A stretch of 64,000 nt of DNA, taken from Oceanobacillus bengalensis (GTDB lineage Bacteria > Bacillota > Bacilli > Bacillales > Amphibacillaceae). A program made the position numbers and the translations under genes. Below are positions 52,935 to 62,607 of the stretch, piece by piece. Below the pieces are notes generated by a model, which made no database searches, was not told the origin of the DNA, and worked only from the letters and a program-made list of their open reading frames with translations. Position 1 is the stretch's first letter. Every line of letters begins with the position of its first letter. Location of the stretch: assembly GCF_003628445.1 (NCBI RefSeq), contig NZ_RBZO01000013.1, forward strand, positions 42,268 through 106,267. The letters are read 5' to 3'.

Positions 52935-54323
52935 TTATTCACCACGAGCTGCATTCGCTTGCTCAATAGCTGCATTAAATTGTTCAACAGCAGCATCGTA
53001 TGCTTCATCTATTTCACCACCGTTATAAACCGTTTCAAGTGCAGTTTCCATGATTTTACGTCCTTGGGGAATCATATCCATGAGTCCTCCTTGTGTTGCA
53101 TAGGAAGATTGTGTTTCTTGTAATTGATCAACCGTTACCTGTAATTGTGGCATTTCCTCATAAGCATCAATGACAACTTGTTCATCATACGCACTTGGGT
53201 TGATGGCAAAATAACCCGTTCCAACATGCCACTGGCCCTGAATTTCTGGTGTCTGCAAATATTTCATAAAATCCCATGCCGCTTCGTGTTCTGCTTCAGG
53301 TTTCCCATCAATCATCCATAGACTCGCTCCACCAATGACAACACCACTGCGTTCTTTATCTTCAGGATGTGGTAAAAATGCAATCCCTACTTCAAATGGT
53401 GCATTATCAATGACATCTCTAGAGCTTGCGGAAGATTGTAAGAACATCGCAACATCACCAGCTAAGAAACCAGCAACCATGTTATCACCATTCGTACCAT
53501 AGTTTGCAAATGTTTCATCATTTACCATGTTTTCCACCCACTGGAAAATGGACTTTCCTTCTTCTTCTGTCCAACCAATTTCTGTCGGTGTGTTTGTTCG
53601 CCCGTTGTCATTATTCAATAATAATGCACCTTGGTTTGCAAGTAGCTGCTCCCATAACCAGCCATATGCCTGCAGTGCAAAACCTTTCATATCTGGATTA
53701 GCTTCTGCAATTGCTCTACCTGCTGCTTCTACTTCTTCAAATGTTTCAGGTGGCGCTTCTGGATCTAATCCGGCTGCTTCAAATGCATCTTTGTTATAGT
53801 ACATTACAGGTGTTGATGAGTTAAATGGCATCGAATAAAACTCACCATCTAATGAATAATAATTTACAATATTTTCCTCTAGCCCACTCATGTCATAACC
53901 ATCTGCATCAACAAATTCCTGAATTGGCACGATATTTCCACTGTTAATCATTGACATGGTTCCAATTTCAAAGGTTTGAATCATTGTTGGTGCACTATCC
54001 GTACCTGCAACAGCATTAAACTTAGTTAATGCCTCATCATATGAACCTTGATATTCTGCATTCACTTGCACCTTATCTTGAGAGTTATTGTAACTTTCAA
54101 CAATTGCATTTAGAGCCTCTTGTCCAGCGCCACCCATCGAATGCCAGAATGTAACTACTTGCTTTTCTTGCGGTTCACTAGATTCTTCTGCTGTGTCAGT
54201 ATTAGCAGTTGTGCCATTAGATTCGCTATCATCTGTTTCCCCTTCAGATGCAGCCCCTTCTGAACTACAAGCAGCGACGAACAATAAAAGTCCTAACATT
54301 AGTAATACGAATAGCTTCTTCAT
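52935..54323 (-). CDS. ugpB: Glycerol-3-phosphate ABC transporter substrate-binding lipoprotein
   Basis: A 462-residue family 1 extracellular solute-binding protein. A lipobox LLFVAAC (Cys19) is followed by a Ser/Glu/Thr-rich linker. VVTFWHSMGGAGQEALNAIV opens the UgpB domain, and the ligand region GYDMSGLEENIVNYYSLDGE and DVAMFLQSSASSRDV are typical. It captures sn-glycerol-3-phosphate or its diesters for UgpAEC. It follows ugpE by 39 bp. Confidence 0.92.
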   Translation of the reverse strand: MKKLFVLLMLGLLLFVAACSSEGAASEGETDDSESNGTTANTDTAEESSEPQEKQVVTFWHSMGGAGQEALNAIVESYNNSQDKVQVNAEYQGSYDEALTKFNAVAGTDSAPTMIQTFEIGTMSMINSGNIVPIQEFVDADGYDMSGLEENIVNYYSLDGEFYSMPFNSSTPVMYYNKDAFEAAGLDPEAPPETFEEVEAAGRAIAEANPDMKGFALQAYGWLWEQLLANQGALLLNNDNGRTNTPTEIGWTEEEGKSIFQWVENMVNDETFANYGTNGDNMVAGFLAGDVAMFLQSSASSRDVIDNAPFEVGIAFLPHPEDKERSGVVIGGASLWMIDGKPEAEHEAAWDFMKYLQTPEIQGQWHVGTGYFAINPSAYDEQVVIDAYEEMPQLQVTVDQLQETQSSYATQGGLMDMIPQGRKIMETALETVYNGGEIDEAYDAAVEQFNAAIEQANAARGE

Positions 54324-54362
54324 AAATTTTTACACTCCCTATTTTTTTTATTTGCTAAATCA

Positions 54363-55178
54363 TTACTTCAAAGCACCTTCTGCTAAACCTCGCTGTAGTC
54401 GTTTCTGACCTAGGAACAATAAGATTAAAGTAGGGATAATTACGATAACAGCTCCCGCCATAATGACACCCCATTCGTTTAATTGCTCTTGGGTTTGTAA
54501 TTGTTTTAATCCAATTTGCACGGTACGCACCGAATCATTCGTCGTAGCTAAAAGCGGCCACAAGTACATATTCCAAGATGTAAGAAATCCATATACACCT
54601 AACGTTACTAAACTAGTTTTAGCCACTGGTAGCACAACCGTTAGATAAAAGCGAAAATCACCCATGCCGGCAATTTGACTTGCCTCTCTTAATTCCTTTG
54701 GTATCATCTTAAAGTTCTGTCTTAACAGAAAAGTACCGAATGCCATGGCAAAGAATGGAACGGTAAGACCTTGATAGCTATCTATCCATCCCAAATCACG
54801 GATGATATGGAAATTTGGTATAATAGATGCTTCAAAAGGAACCATCATCGTTGCAATAAATACATAGAATAATAGGTCTCTACCTTTAAATTCTAAGAAA
54901 ACAAATGCATACGCAGCTAAACTACATAAGATTAACTGACCAAGCATGATCATAATGGAAACGACAAAACTATTAAATAAATATTGAAATAAAGGAAATC
55001 GTTCAAATGCATTGACATAGTTGTCCAATGTTAATGTCTTCGGGAAACTTCCAGTTAAAATATCTTGGTTTGTCATAAAACTCATCACAATTGCCATGAT
55101 TGTTGGAGCAAACAAGATTGTGGCTGAAAGAATAAGCAATACATAGAAAACAACTTTCTTTCCGGTTGACATGGTCAT
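54363..55178 (-). CDS. ugpE: Glycerol-3-phosphate ABC transporter permease UgpE
   Basis: A 271-residue permease with six membrane segments and the EAA loop ELREASQIAGMGDFRFYLTVVLP. The match to UgpE comes mostly from context: it overlaps ugpA by 4 nt and precedes ugpB. It forms the channel with UgpA. Confidence 0.92.
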   Translation of the reverse strand: MTMSTGKKVVFYVLLILSATILFAPTIMAIVMSFMTNQDILTGSFPKTLTLDNYVNAFERFPLFQYLFNSFVVSIMIMLGQLILCSLAAYAFVFLEFKGRDLLFYVFIATMMVPFEASIIPNFHIIRDLGWIDSYQGLTVPFFAMAFGTFLLRQNFKMIPKELREASQIAGMGDFRFYLTVVLPVAKTSLVTLGVYGFLTSWNMYLWPLLATTNDSVRTVQIGLKQLQTQEQLNEWGVIMAGAVIVIIPTLILLFLGQKRLQRGLAEGALK

Positions 55179-56119
55179 TGATAGTGAACCTTCCTTTCAC
55201 CAAATTTAAACTGCAATGCGGTCATTAAGAGAATTAGAATAAATAACACAACCGCCTGTGCACTTGCAGATCCAAATTGATAATTCACAAAAGCTTCCCT
55301 GTAAATGGAATAAACAATTAAATTCGTTTCATTCTGAGGTCCACCCTGTGTTAAAATATCAATCTGGCCAAAAGTCTGGAAGGCATTAATGATTGTTACC
55401 GTCACAACAAAGAACAATGTTGGTGATAGCATCGGAATCGTAATTCTTCTTAATTTATAAAAGTAGCCTGCACCATCAATATCAGCACTTTCATAAAGAT
55501 AGGAATCAATCGACTGTAACCCACCAAGTAATATCAAAAAGGTAAAACCAATATTCATCCAGATGGTTGTTACAGAAACCGCTAATAGTGCCCAGTCAGG
55601 ATTGGTTAACCACCCAATCGCATCCATTCCAAAGAACTCTAATATCCGGTTTAAAACACCCATCGTTGGATTGAATAAATATAGCCAGAAAACAGATGCT
55701 GCAGCGACCGATATTCCCATTGATGAGGAAAAGATTGTCCGAAAGAAGCCCGTCCCTTTTAATTTCTCATTCGCAATAATGGCCAAGAAAAGACTAATGA
55801 ATACCGTAATAGGTACCGTGTAAAGTACGAACAGAAAGGTTGATTTCATACTTTGCAAGAAGATTGGTGAGGTAAATATATTCATATAGTTCTGCCACCC
55901 AACAAATACGGTTGTTTCTCCACTAGCATCCGTTAAGAAGAAACTTAAATAAATCGTCCGTAACAAAGGGTAGAACAAAAATACACCAAATAAAACAATT
56001 GAAGGTAAAAGAAAAAGCATTCCTTTTATCCAGCTTTTCATCCGTTGTCTCTTTTTCGCTTGCTCAAAGATAAGTTCCATAGACTCATGAGACCTGATTG
56101 CTACACTATTCATGCTCAT
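55175..56119 (-). CDS. ugpA: Glycerol-3-phosphate ABC transporter permease UgpA
   Basis: A 314-residue permease with six membrane segments and the EAA loop YESADIDGAGYFYKLRRITI. A hydrophilic N-terminal tail of about 30 residues is present. It overlaps ugpC (ATGA) and ugpE by 4 nt each, so the four subunits should be made in balance. Confidence 0.92.
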   Translation of the reverse strand: MSMNSVAIRSHESMELIFEQAKKRQRMKSWIKGMLFLLPSIVLFGVFLFYPLLRTIYLSFFLTDASGETTVFVGWQNYMNIFTSPIFLQSMKSTFLFVLYTVPITVFISLFLAIIANEKLKGTGFFRTIFSSSMGISVAAASVFWLYLFNPTMGVLNRILEFFGMDAIGWLTNPDWALLAVSVTTIWMNIGFTFLILLGGLQSIDSYLYESADIDGAGYFYKLRRITIPMLSPTLFFVVTVTIINAFQTFGQIDILTQGGPQNETNLIVYSIYREAFVNYQFGSASAQAVVLFILILLMTALQFKFGERKVHYQ

Positions 56120-57234
56120 ATCGCAATAACCTCTTGGCTCTTCCCTGCCATTGCTGGTCTTATTAAATCACCTGATTCAGTATCAAAAAAACATAGATAT
56201 TCGCCTGTAATGCTAACTGGAACGTTATCCCCAACATTTATTGCCCATTGCCCAGGCCATTTCGCAGTCCATAAATCAGATGCTATTTCAAAAGCAATCG
56301 TCGTTTCATTCCCTAAGTGCTCTACATTGACAACTTCTACATGATGTGTCGTATTATCTGGTGTACCTGGAAATATATGCTCCGCCCTTATTCCAATCGT
56401 TATACTTGCTTCCTTTAGTCTTTTACTAACGGTTGCAGGGTCTATATCAATATGTGGCTCATGTTCTATTACTAATTGTTTCATATCTGAAGAGAAATTC
56501 GCCTTACCCATATTCATCTTAGGTGAACCAATAAAAGAAGCGACAAACACATTTGCAGGTTCATTATATAGCGTAATTGGTTTTCCAACCTGTTGGATTT
56601 TCCCATCATTAAGAACCATAATTCTGTCTCCCATCGTCATTGCTTCCACTTGGTCATGTGTCACATAAACCATCGTCAATCCTAATTTCTTCTGCAATCT
56701 TCTTATTTCAACACGCATATTTGCACGAAGTTTTGCATCCAAATTAGACAATGGTTCATCCATTAGACAAAGCGGTGAATGACTAACAATCGACCTAGCT
56801 AGTGCTACTCGTTGACGCTGTCCGCCAGAAAGTTCTTTAGGCTTCCGCTTTAACAAACTACTTAGCCCTAACATTGCAGCAGTTTCGGTTAGTCTTAATT
56901 GTTGCTCCTCTTTCTGTACTTTCTTTGCTCTTAATCCAAATAGAATATTCTGTTCTACGGTAAGATGTGGATACAACGCATAATTTTGAAAAACCATCGA
57001 TAGATTTCTATCTTTCGGCGGGAGGTGATTCACAACCTGATCGCTAATCTTCAATGTACCAGCTGTAATATCCTCCAACCCTGCAATCATTCGAAGCAAT
57101 GTACTTTTCCCAGACCCAGAAGGTCCAACTAGTACAAAAAATTCTCCTTCTTCAATGGATAAATTAATTTCATTCAATACGTTTTTTTGCTTATCGTAGG
57201 ACTTTGAAATATTCATCAATTCAACCTGCCCCAT
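56116..57234 (-). CDS. ugpC: Glycerol-3-phosphate ABC transporter ATP-binding protein
   Basis: A 372-residue ATPase of the MalK/UgpC/MsmX type: Walker A GPSGSGKSTLLRMIAGLE, signature LSGGQRQRVALARSIV, Walker B CLMDEPLSNLD, then a C-terminal TOBE-like regulatory domain (SITIGIRAEHIFPG, then VPVSITGEYLCFFD). It is the first gene of the ugp operon. Confidence 0.94.
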   Translation of the reverse strand: MGQVELMNISKSYDKQKNVLNEINLSIEEGEFFVLVGPSGSGKSTLLRMIAGLEDITAGTLKISDQVVNHLPPKDRNLSMVFQNYALYPHLTVEQNILFGLRAKKVQKEEQQLRLTETAAMLGLSSLLKRKPKELSGGQRQRVALARSIVSHSPLCLMDEPLSNLDAKLRANMRVEIRRLQKKLGLTMVYVTHDQVEAMTMGDRIMVLNDGKIQQVGKPITLYNEPANVFVASFIGSPKMNMGKANFSSDMKQLVIEHEPHIDIDPATVSKRLKEASITIGIRAEHIFPGTPDNTTHHVEVVNVEHLGNETTIAFEIASDLWTAKWPGQWAINVGDNVPVSITGEYLCFFDTESGDLIRPAMAGKSQEVIAI

Positions 57235-57283
57235 GTCCTAGCCTCCTTTACATTTGCTATTTAACCATAATTCATTGCGGAAT

Positions 57284-57328
57284 AATCTAAATTTACAGAA
57301 ACAGAACAATTGTTTAACAATACATTAA
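57284..57328 (-). promoter_or_regulatory. Candidate Pho box upstream of ugpC
   Basis: On the minus strand TTAATG, TTAAAC and TTCTGT start exactly 11 bp apart (ends at 57328, 57317 and 57306). This resembles the TTAACA-like direct repeats bound by PhoP of Bacillus. A TAGATT -10 candidate lies at 57284-57289. A 13-nt palindrome ATTGTTTAACAAT (57309-57321) overlaps. A phosphate-starvation response would suit the operon. Confidence 0.4.
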
Positions 57329-57415
57329 TAACCTTAAAACTAACTTTATATTTTTCATAAAAAACCACTATTTGGGAAAGTTACATAGTAACTGCTAAAA
57401 GAAAGGAAATTGTCG

Positions 57416-59464
57416 ATGAGTGAAAAACCTATAGGGAATAAAAATAATAAAAAACACCAACAGCTAGAACAATTTCGCGTTAATGATGCAAACAAGAAAC
57501 TAACAACTAATCAAGGACTTAAAGTATCTGAGGACGGGGTCTCTTTAACTGCTGGAAGGCGTGGCCCTACATTGATGGAAGACTTTCACTTCAGAGAAAA
57601 GATGACTCATTTTGACCATGAACGAATTCCAGAACGAGTGGTACATGCAAGAGGTACTGCTGCACATGGGGAATTTGAAGTGTACGAATCCATGAAGCCC
57701 TATACAAAGGCTAAATTTTTACAGGACCCGAACGTAAAAACACCAGTATTTGTCCGTTTTTCAACAGTAGTTGGATTTCGTGGTTCGGCGGATACGGTTC
57801 GTGATGTGCGTGGTTTTGCTACAAAATTTTATACAGATGAAGGAAATTATGATTTAGTTACGAATAACATGCCTGTTTTCTTCATTCAAGATGGAATGAA
57901 ATTTCCAGATATCGTTCATGCAATTAAACCTGAACCACATAATGAGATCCCCCAAGCATCTGGTGCACATGATACATTTTGGGATTTCGTTGCAAACAAT
58001 CAAGAATCTGCACATCAAGTGATGTGGTTAATGTCTCCACGGGCAATCCCAAGAAGCTATCGGATGATGCAAGGTTTCGGTATTCACGCATTTCGTTTTG
58101 TGAATGACGGGGGCAAAGCCCATTTTGTAAAATTCCACTGGATACCAAAGCTTGGCGTTCATTCCCTCGTATGGGATGAAGCGCAAAAAATTGCTGGAAA
58201 GAACCCGGATTTTAATCGTCAGGATTTATATGATGCTATTGAAATGGGGAATTTCCCAGAATTTGAATTAGGTGTGCAAATTATTGAAGAGAAAGACGAA
58301 TTTGCTTTCGACTTCGATATTCTTGATTCGACCAAAATTTGGCCTGAGGAAGATGTTCCAGTAAAGATTATTGGAAAATTAACGCTAAATCGCAATGTTG
58401 ATAATTTCTTTGCAGAAACGGAGCAAGTTGCTTTCCATCCTGGACATGTTGTTCCAGGAATTGATTTTACCAATGATCCATTATTACAGGGACGCTTATT
58501 TTCCTATACAGATACACAGCTTATTCGATTAGGTGGTCCAAACTTTCACGAGATCCCGATCAACAAGGCCGTATGTCCATTTCATAATAACCAGCGCGAT
58601 GGCTACCATAGGCAAACCATTAATGTCGGAAAAGTTGCCTATCACAACAATTCATTAGCAGCCAATACTCCAGCTCCAGCGACAGAGGAAGAGGGAGGCT
58701 TTGTTCATTACCAGGAGAAAGTCGAAGGAAGTATTGTTCAGTCTCGAAGTGAAAGCTTCAGTGATCACTTCTCCCAGCCAAAATTGTTTTGGAATAGTAT
58801 GAGCCCTAATGAAAAACAACATATTATTGATGCCTTTAGCTTTGAGGTAGGACATGTAAAAGATAAGAAGGTCCGTCAGCAAGTGGTAGATATGTTCGCA
58901 AATGTAGACTTAAATATGGCAACCAAAATCGCATACAATCTAGGAGCAACTCCTCCAACCGGCAAAGAATCCACGGTTACAAAAGCATCACCAGCACTAA
59001 GCCAAGAAAATACCATTAAGACAGCAGTGGGCCGAAAAATTGGTGTCATTTTACACAATGGCTTTCATGATGCAGAAGTGAAAGATATATTGCAAGGATT
59101 GAACCTAGCAGGAGTTGCGTATGAAATTATAAGCGGTAAACAAGGGGTCGTAACTGGGAAAAATAATGTAGATCTCATGGTAGATCACACATTTACAACT
59201 ACAGATCCAGTATTATACGATGGAATCTATATCATCGGTGGCGACGATATCGACAATACGTTTTACAACAAGGCAAATTACTTTGTGAAGGAAGCTTTTA
59301 AACACTATAAGCCGATCGGTGCTTCATTTGACGGAGTAAAATGGCTAGAGGAGAATAGTATGCTCGGAAATCCTGGCATTGTTGAAGGAAATGGCAATAC
59401 ATTTGTCGAAACGTTCGTTCAGGCAATTGCAGAGCATCGCCATTGGGATAGGAAAGTAGTATAA
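57416..59464 (+). CDS. katE: Large-subunit catalase (HPII/KatE type)
   Basis: A 682-residue monofunctional haem catalase of the large clade 2 type. Catalytic His77 sits in RVVHARGTAAHGEFE and the distal Asn in DLVTNNMPVFF. The haem-ligand Tyr is in LFSYTDTQLIRLGGPNF. The C-terminal 150 residues form the flavodoxin-like (GATase1-like) extension found only in large catalases (VGRKIGVILHNGFHD onward). It decomposes hydrogen peroxide; in Bacillus KatE is a general-stress and spore-related enzyme. The ATG at 57416 has AAAGGAAA upstream. No PerR box was found. Confidence 0.96.
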   Translation: MSEKPIGNKNNKKHQQLEQFRVNDANKKLTTNQGLKVSEDGVSLTAGRRGPTLMEDFHFREKMTHFDHERIPERVVHARGTAAHGEFEVYESMKPYTKAKFLQDPNVKTPVFVRFSTVVGFRGSADTVRDVRGFATKFYTDEGNYDLVTNNMPVFFIQDGMKFPDIVHAIKPEPHNEIPQASGAHDTFWDFVANNQESAHQVMWLMSPRAIPRSYRMMQGFGIHAFRFVNDGGKAHFVKFHWIPKLGVHSLVWDEAQKIAGKNPDFNRQDLYDAIEMGNFPEFELGVQIIEEKDEFAFDFDILDSTKIWPEEDVPVKIIGKLTLNRNVDNFFAETEQVAFHPGHVVPGIDFTNDPLLQGRLFSYTDTQLIRLGGPNFHEIPINKAVCPFHNNQRDGYHRQTINVGKVAYHNNSLAANTPAPATEEEGGFVHYQEKVEGSIVQSRSESFSDHFSQPKLFWNSMSPNEKQHIIDAFSFEVGHVKDKKVRQQVVDMFANVDLNMATKIAYNLGATPPTGKESTVTKASPALSQENTIKTAVGRKIGVILHNGFHDAEVKDILQGLNLAGVAYEIISGKQGVVTGKNNVDLMVDHTFTTTDPVLYDGIYIIGGDDIDNTFYNKANYFVKEAFKHYKPIGASFDGVKWLEENSMLGNPGIVEGNGNTFVETFVQAIAEHRHWDRKVV

Positions 59465-59506
59465 TTTCTGCTTTTCCTCCCTATTGTAAGACTTTCAATT
59501 ACCAGT

Positions 59507-59541
59507 CAGCATCCCTTTGCTTTTTATGAATTGGGATGCTG
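59507..59541. terminator. Terminator past katE
   Basis: CAGCATCCC and GGGATGCTG form a perfect 9-bp stem followed by TTCTTTC, 42 nt past the catalase stop; it lies also beyond the convergent regulator gene. Confidence 0.8.
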
Positions 59542-59560
59542 TTCTTTCAATGAAAAGCGA

Positions 59561-60190
59561 TTATAGAGAGACCCAATTATTTTTTATCGCCTTTAATACT
59601 GCATTTGTACGATCACTTACATTAAATTTTTTAAGTATAGAATTCACATGATTTTTTACTGTACTATCTGATATATGTAATTCATCTGCCATTTGTTTAT
59701 TTGTGTGCGCCTTCGTAATTAACTCTAATATTTCCCATTCACGTTGAGACAATAGATCATCGGGTCTATTTATTTCCATCATTTTCCTATAATCTTTTAG
59801 TAGGATTGTAGATAAATTAGGATGGACGTATGTTAACCCCTTTAGGATGTAATCAAATGCATCATTTACTTCACTTATCTCCATTTTATGAAATAAATAA
59901 CCTTGTATATTTAACATAAACAGATCCTTTATACTTGCTTCACTAGTATCAGACGCAGATACTGCTATTTTTACTTTCTTACCCTTAAAATAATGTATCA
60001 ACTGCGGTAGATTAATATTCGTTTCCAAATCTACTAATACTAAATCAGGATTATTATCTTCGGTAGGAACCTGATTATTAATCGTTGTAAAATTCAGGGT
60101 TTTTATAGAATGCTCTGTTTTTTCTCGTAAGCTACTAATATACTTGTTCTTATATAATTCTGGTCCTTTGATTATTAAGATGTTGCTCAT
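59561..60190 (-). CDS. LuxR-type regulator with degenerate receiver domain
   Basis: A 209-residue NarL/FixJ-type protein. The C-terminal helix-turn-helix is clear: LSQREWEILELITKAHTNKQ, then LHISDSTVKNHVNSILKKF. The N-terminal domain has the receiver layout with a candidate Asp (PDLVLVDLE) and Lys (YLFHKME). The acidic pair normally after the first strand is replaced (ILIIKGPEL). It may therefore not be phosphorylated conventionally. No kinase is adjacent. It lies last behind the four-carbon acid-sugar genes, across a hairpin. The start at 60190 has AAAGGAG 9 nt upstream. Confidence 0.85.
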   Translation of the reverse strand: MSNILIIKGPELYKNKYISSLREKTEHSIKTLNFTTINNQVPTEDNNPDLVLVDLETNINLPQLIHYFKGKKVKIAVSASDTSEASIKDLFMLNIQGYLFHKMEISEVNDAFDYILKGLTYVHPNLSTILLKDYRKMMEINRPDDLLSQREWEILELITKAHTNKQMADELHISDSTVKNHVNSILKKFNVSDRTNAVLKAIKNNWVSL

Positions 60191-60227
60191 TAAACTATCT
60201 CCTTTTTCACCTATAAATTTAACCAAA

Positions 60228-60264
60228 ATAATAGGTGGCAGTGTACTACACCATCACCTATTAT
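60228..60264 (-). terminator. Terminator past the pdxA-like gene
   Basis: ATAATAGGTG and CACCTATTAT form a perfect 10-bp stem around a 17-nt loop, followed on the minus strand by TTTTGG. It separates the catabolic genes from the LuxR-type gene and may allow partial read-through. Confidence 0.65.
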
Positions 60265-60271
60265 ATACTTA

Positions 60272-61270
60272 TTATCTTTCAGGTGCTAATTCAATTGCTT
60301 GTCGAAGTGCTTCCAATAAACTTCTTTCATCTACAATACCTTTTCCAGCGATATCAAATGCTGTACCATGGTCAACACTTGTTCTAATAATTGGAAGACC
60401 TACAGTAATATTAACCCCTGCTTCAAGACCCAACACTTTAATTGGACCATGGCCTTGGTCATGATACATAGCAACTACAATATCAAAGTCTCCACGTTGC
60501 GCACGGAAAAATAATGTATCCGCAGGTAGTGGACCCTCCACATTAATTCCTTCTTCTTGTGCACGTTCAACAGCAGGAATAATCTTTTCTTCTTCTTCAC
60601 CATAACCGAATAATCCATTTTCTCCTGCATGAGGATTTATGCCACATACACCAATTTTTGGTGATGTAATACCAGATTTAGAGAGTGTTTGGTGGGCTAA
60701 GTTTATTACATTATATACACGCTCAGGGTTTATCATCTTAATCGCATCTAGAAGTCCTACATGTGTCGTTGCATGAATAACTTTTAGTTTAGGAGATGAT
60801 AGCATCATTGAAAAATCTTTTGTACCAGTTAATTCAGCTAAGATTTCTGTGTGCCCCGGATACAAGTGTCCACCTTTATGTAATGCTTCCTTATTTAAAG
60901 GTGCAGTACAAATTGCATCAATTTTATTATTGTTAGCAAGTTCAATCGCACTTCGTAAATATTCAAAAGCTGCATGACCTGCTTGAGCAGATACTTCTCC
61001 AAAAGGAAGATCAATAGGTAAAATGTCTAAATCCACACATGCGATTTCTCCATATGATACTTCGGTAAAATCAGCATCCATCCCTATTTTACGAATAGTT
61101 GTGTCTACCTTTAGAATATCAGCAGCTCTTTCTAGCATTTTCGCATCACCAATTACGATTGGATAAGCCTGACTATATAAGTTTTCATTTTGTAAACTTT
61201 TTACAATGATTTCTGGGCCAACACCTGCAGCATCACCCATTGTTATGCCGATAATTGGTTTTTTAGTCAT
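60272..61270 (-). CDS. pdxA: PdxA2-type 4-phospho-acid-sugar dehydrogenase
   Basis: A 332-residue PdxA-family dehydrogenase: ITMGDAAGVGPEIIVKSL at the start, CTAPLNKEALHKGGHLYPGH, VCGINPHAGENGLFG and AMYHDQGHGPIK with metal-binding His residues. Beside an acid-sugar kinase and a permease, it is most likely the PdxA2 form. That enzyme oxidises and decarboxylates D-threonate- or D-erythronate-4-phosphate to dihydroxyacetone phosphate, rather than the vitamin B6 enzyme. It overlaps the kinase gene by 8 nt. Confidence 0.92.
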   Translation of the reverse strand: MTKKPIIGITMGDAAGVGPEIIVKSLQNENLYSQAYPIVIGDAKMLERAADILKVDTTIRKIGMDADFTEVSYGEIACVDLDILPIDLPFGEVSAQAGHAAFEYLRSAIELANNNKIDAICTAPLNKEALHKGGHLYPGHTEILAELTGTKDFSMMLSSPKLKVIHATTHVGLLDAIKMINPERVYNVINLAHQTLSKSGITSPKIGVCGINPHAGENGLFGYGEEEEKIIPAVERAQEEGINVEGPLPADTLFFRAQRGDFDIVVAMYHDQGHGPIKVLGLEAGVNITVGLPIIRTSVDHGTAFDIAGKGIVDERSLLEALRQAIELAPER

Positions 61271-62576
61271 TATTATTAACTCCCTTCAAGTCCTGCATTG
61301 CATGATAAATCGAATTTTCTTTTCCAAAAGCACCAGCTTTTGTTACAACATTTAATACCCTCTTGATACCAATTAATGACCCAAGTGGAATACCTGCTTC
61401 TACTTGTTTAATTAGTCGAATACCAATTCCACCTAGATTTTTCAACGTATCTTTTGATGTATCTCCACCAATTAATACTAAACCAGATATGTTCTGATAA
61501 CTTTCGTATACCTCAGTAACTATTTGTCCAAGTGCTCCCGAAATTCGCTCACCAATTTGATTCCCGCTCAAACCCAATTCCTTACCAATTTGTTGTACTA
61601 ATTCTCTTACTTGATTATCTGAAGGTACATAGATAACAATATCTTTTCCAATCTTTAACTCTTTCAAGCATTCATTAATATAATCATTCTGATATTGTTT
61701 CCAGTTCTCCTGGAAAATTTGAGTTGTATCAATCCTAATAGCAGAAACATTCGATTGACTAATGGCAAATTTTACTTGATTTTGAGTAACCTGAGACAAG
61801 CTACCACAAACCGTCATTACTTGTGAAGTAGTCGAAATGGAAGGTTTATCAACTTTCCCATGTATTCCAAGTACTTCAGGCAGAACTTCTGCAAGACCTG
61901 CCGAACCTGCCCAAATAACATTTTTTGTTACAGAATCAATTTTGATTGCAGCATTTAGCAAATCTTCTTCCGACTCTGCATCGCACACAACAAAGGTAAC
62001 TTTGTTATTTATAAATGCTTGTATCTTTTCTCTGAATGTTGAAAGCTGTTCTTCAAGCATACTTTTTGTAATTAAACCAACAACTTCTCCAGTTTCATTT
62101 TGTATTAGTTCTGGAATATAGGACGTAGTAACTGGATGTTTTGGATCTCTAGAGAATTCCGTCTCTGTTATTTCTTCTCCATTAACATAATGTATGCCAT
62201 TTCTTGTTGTTCTTCCTAAAGAAGGAAATGCTGGAGCAATTACAACGAGTTCAGGATGAAATACTTCTCTTAATGGCATAAGCTCTGAGCCTATATGCCC
62301 TCTTAAAGTAGAATCCATTTTTTTATAAATATGTTTGTACCCTGCATTTTTTAAAAACAAGGATGCTTGTCTTGTTGCAGATATAGCTTCCTCTTTTAAT
62401 AAAGCACGTGAATTCGTATCAATGACAATGCTATTGTCAAGGTTGTCATTACTAGAAGGAAGCTGAAAATATACAGATGTTGTCATACCTTTTTTCGTAA
62501 ACTGTATCCCACTGTCATTTGCACCTGTTAAATCATCAGCAATAATTCCTATACTTCTATTCATGTTGTTTCTCAT
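61263..62576 (-). CDS. dtnK: Four-carbon acid-sugar kinase family protein
   Basis: A 437-residue DUF1537-type kinase. The N-terminal IGIIADDLTGANDSGIQF carries the family's DDLTGA motif, followed by YKKMDSTLRGHIGSEL and VIAPAFPSLGRTTRNG. The C-terminal nucleotide-binding domain has VLIGGDTSKDTLKNLG. These kinases phosphorylate D-threonate, D-erythronate or related acids at C4. Its product would be the substrate of the following PdxA-like enzyme. The exact sugar acid (threonate or erythronate) is not decided. Confidence 0.9.
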   Translation of the reverse strand: MRNNMNRSIGIIADDLTGANDSGIQFTKKGMTTSVYFQLPSSNDNLDNSIVIDTNSRALLKEEAISATRQASLFLKNAGYKHIYKKMDSTLRGHIGSELMPLREVFHPELVVIAPAFPSLGRTTRNGIHYVNGEEITETEFSRDPKHPVTTSYIPELIQNETGEVVGLITKSMLEEQLSTFREKIQAFINNKVTFVVCDAESEEDLLNAAIKIDSVTKNVIWAGSAGLAEVLPEVLGIHGKVDKPSISTTSQVMTVCGSLSQVTQNQVKFAISQSNVSAIRIDTTQIFQENWKQYQNDYINECLKELKIGKDIVIYVPSDNQVRELVQQIGKELGLSGNQIGERISGALGQIVTEVYESYQNISGLVLIGGDTSKDTLKNLGGIGIRLIKQVEAGIPLGSLIGIKRVLNVVTKAGAFGKENSIYHAMQDLKGVNNND

Positions 62577-62607
62577 CCTCTTCTACTTTAAATTCCTTTT
62601 AGAGGTA

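Noticed and set aside
57322..57415. PerR box or sigma-B promoter for katE
   Set aside because: No PerR palindrome; a GGGAAA near 57373 lacks a matching GTTT-type -35.
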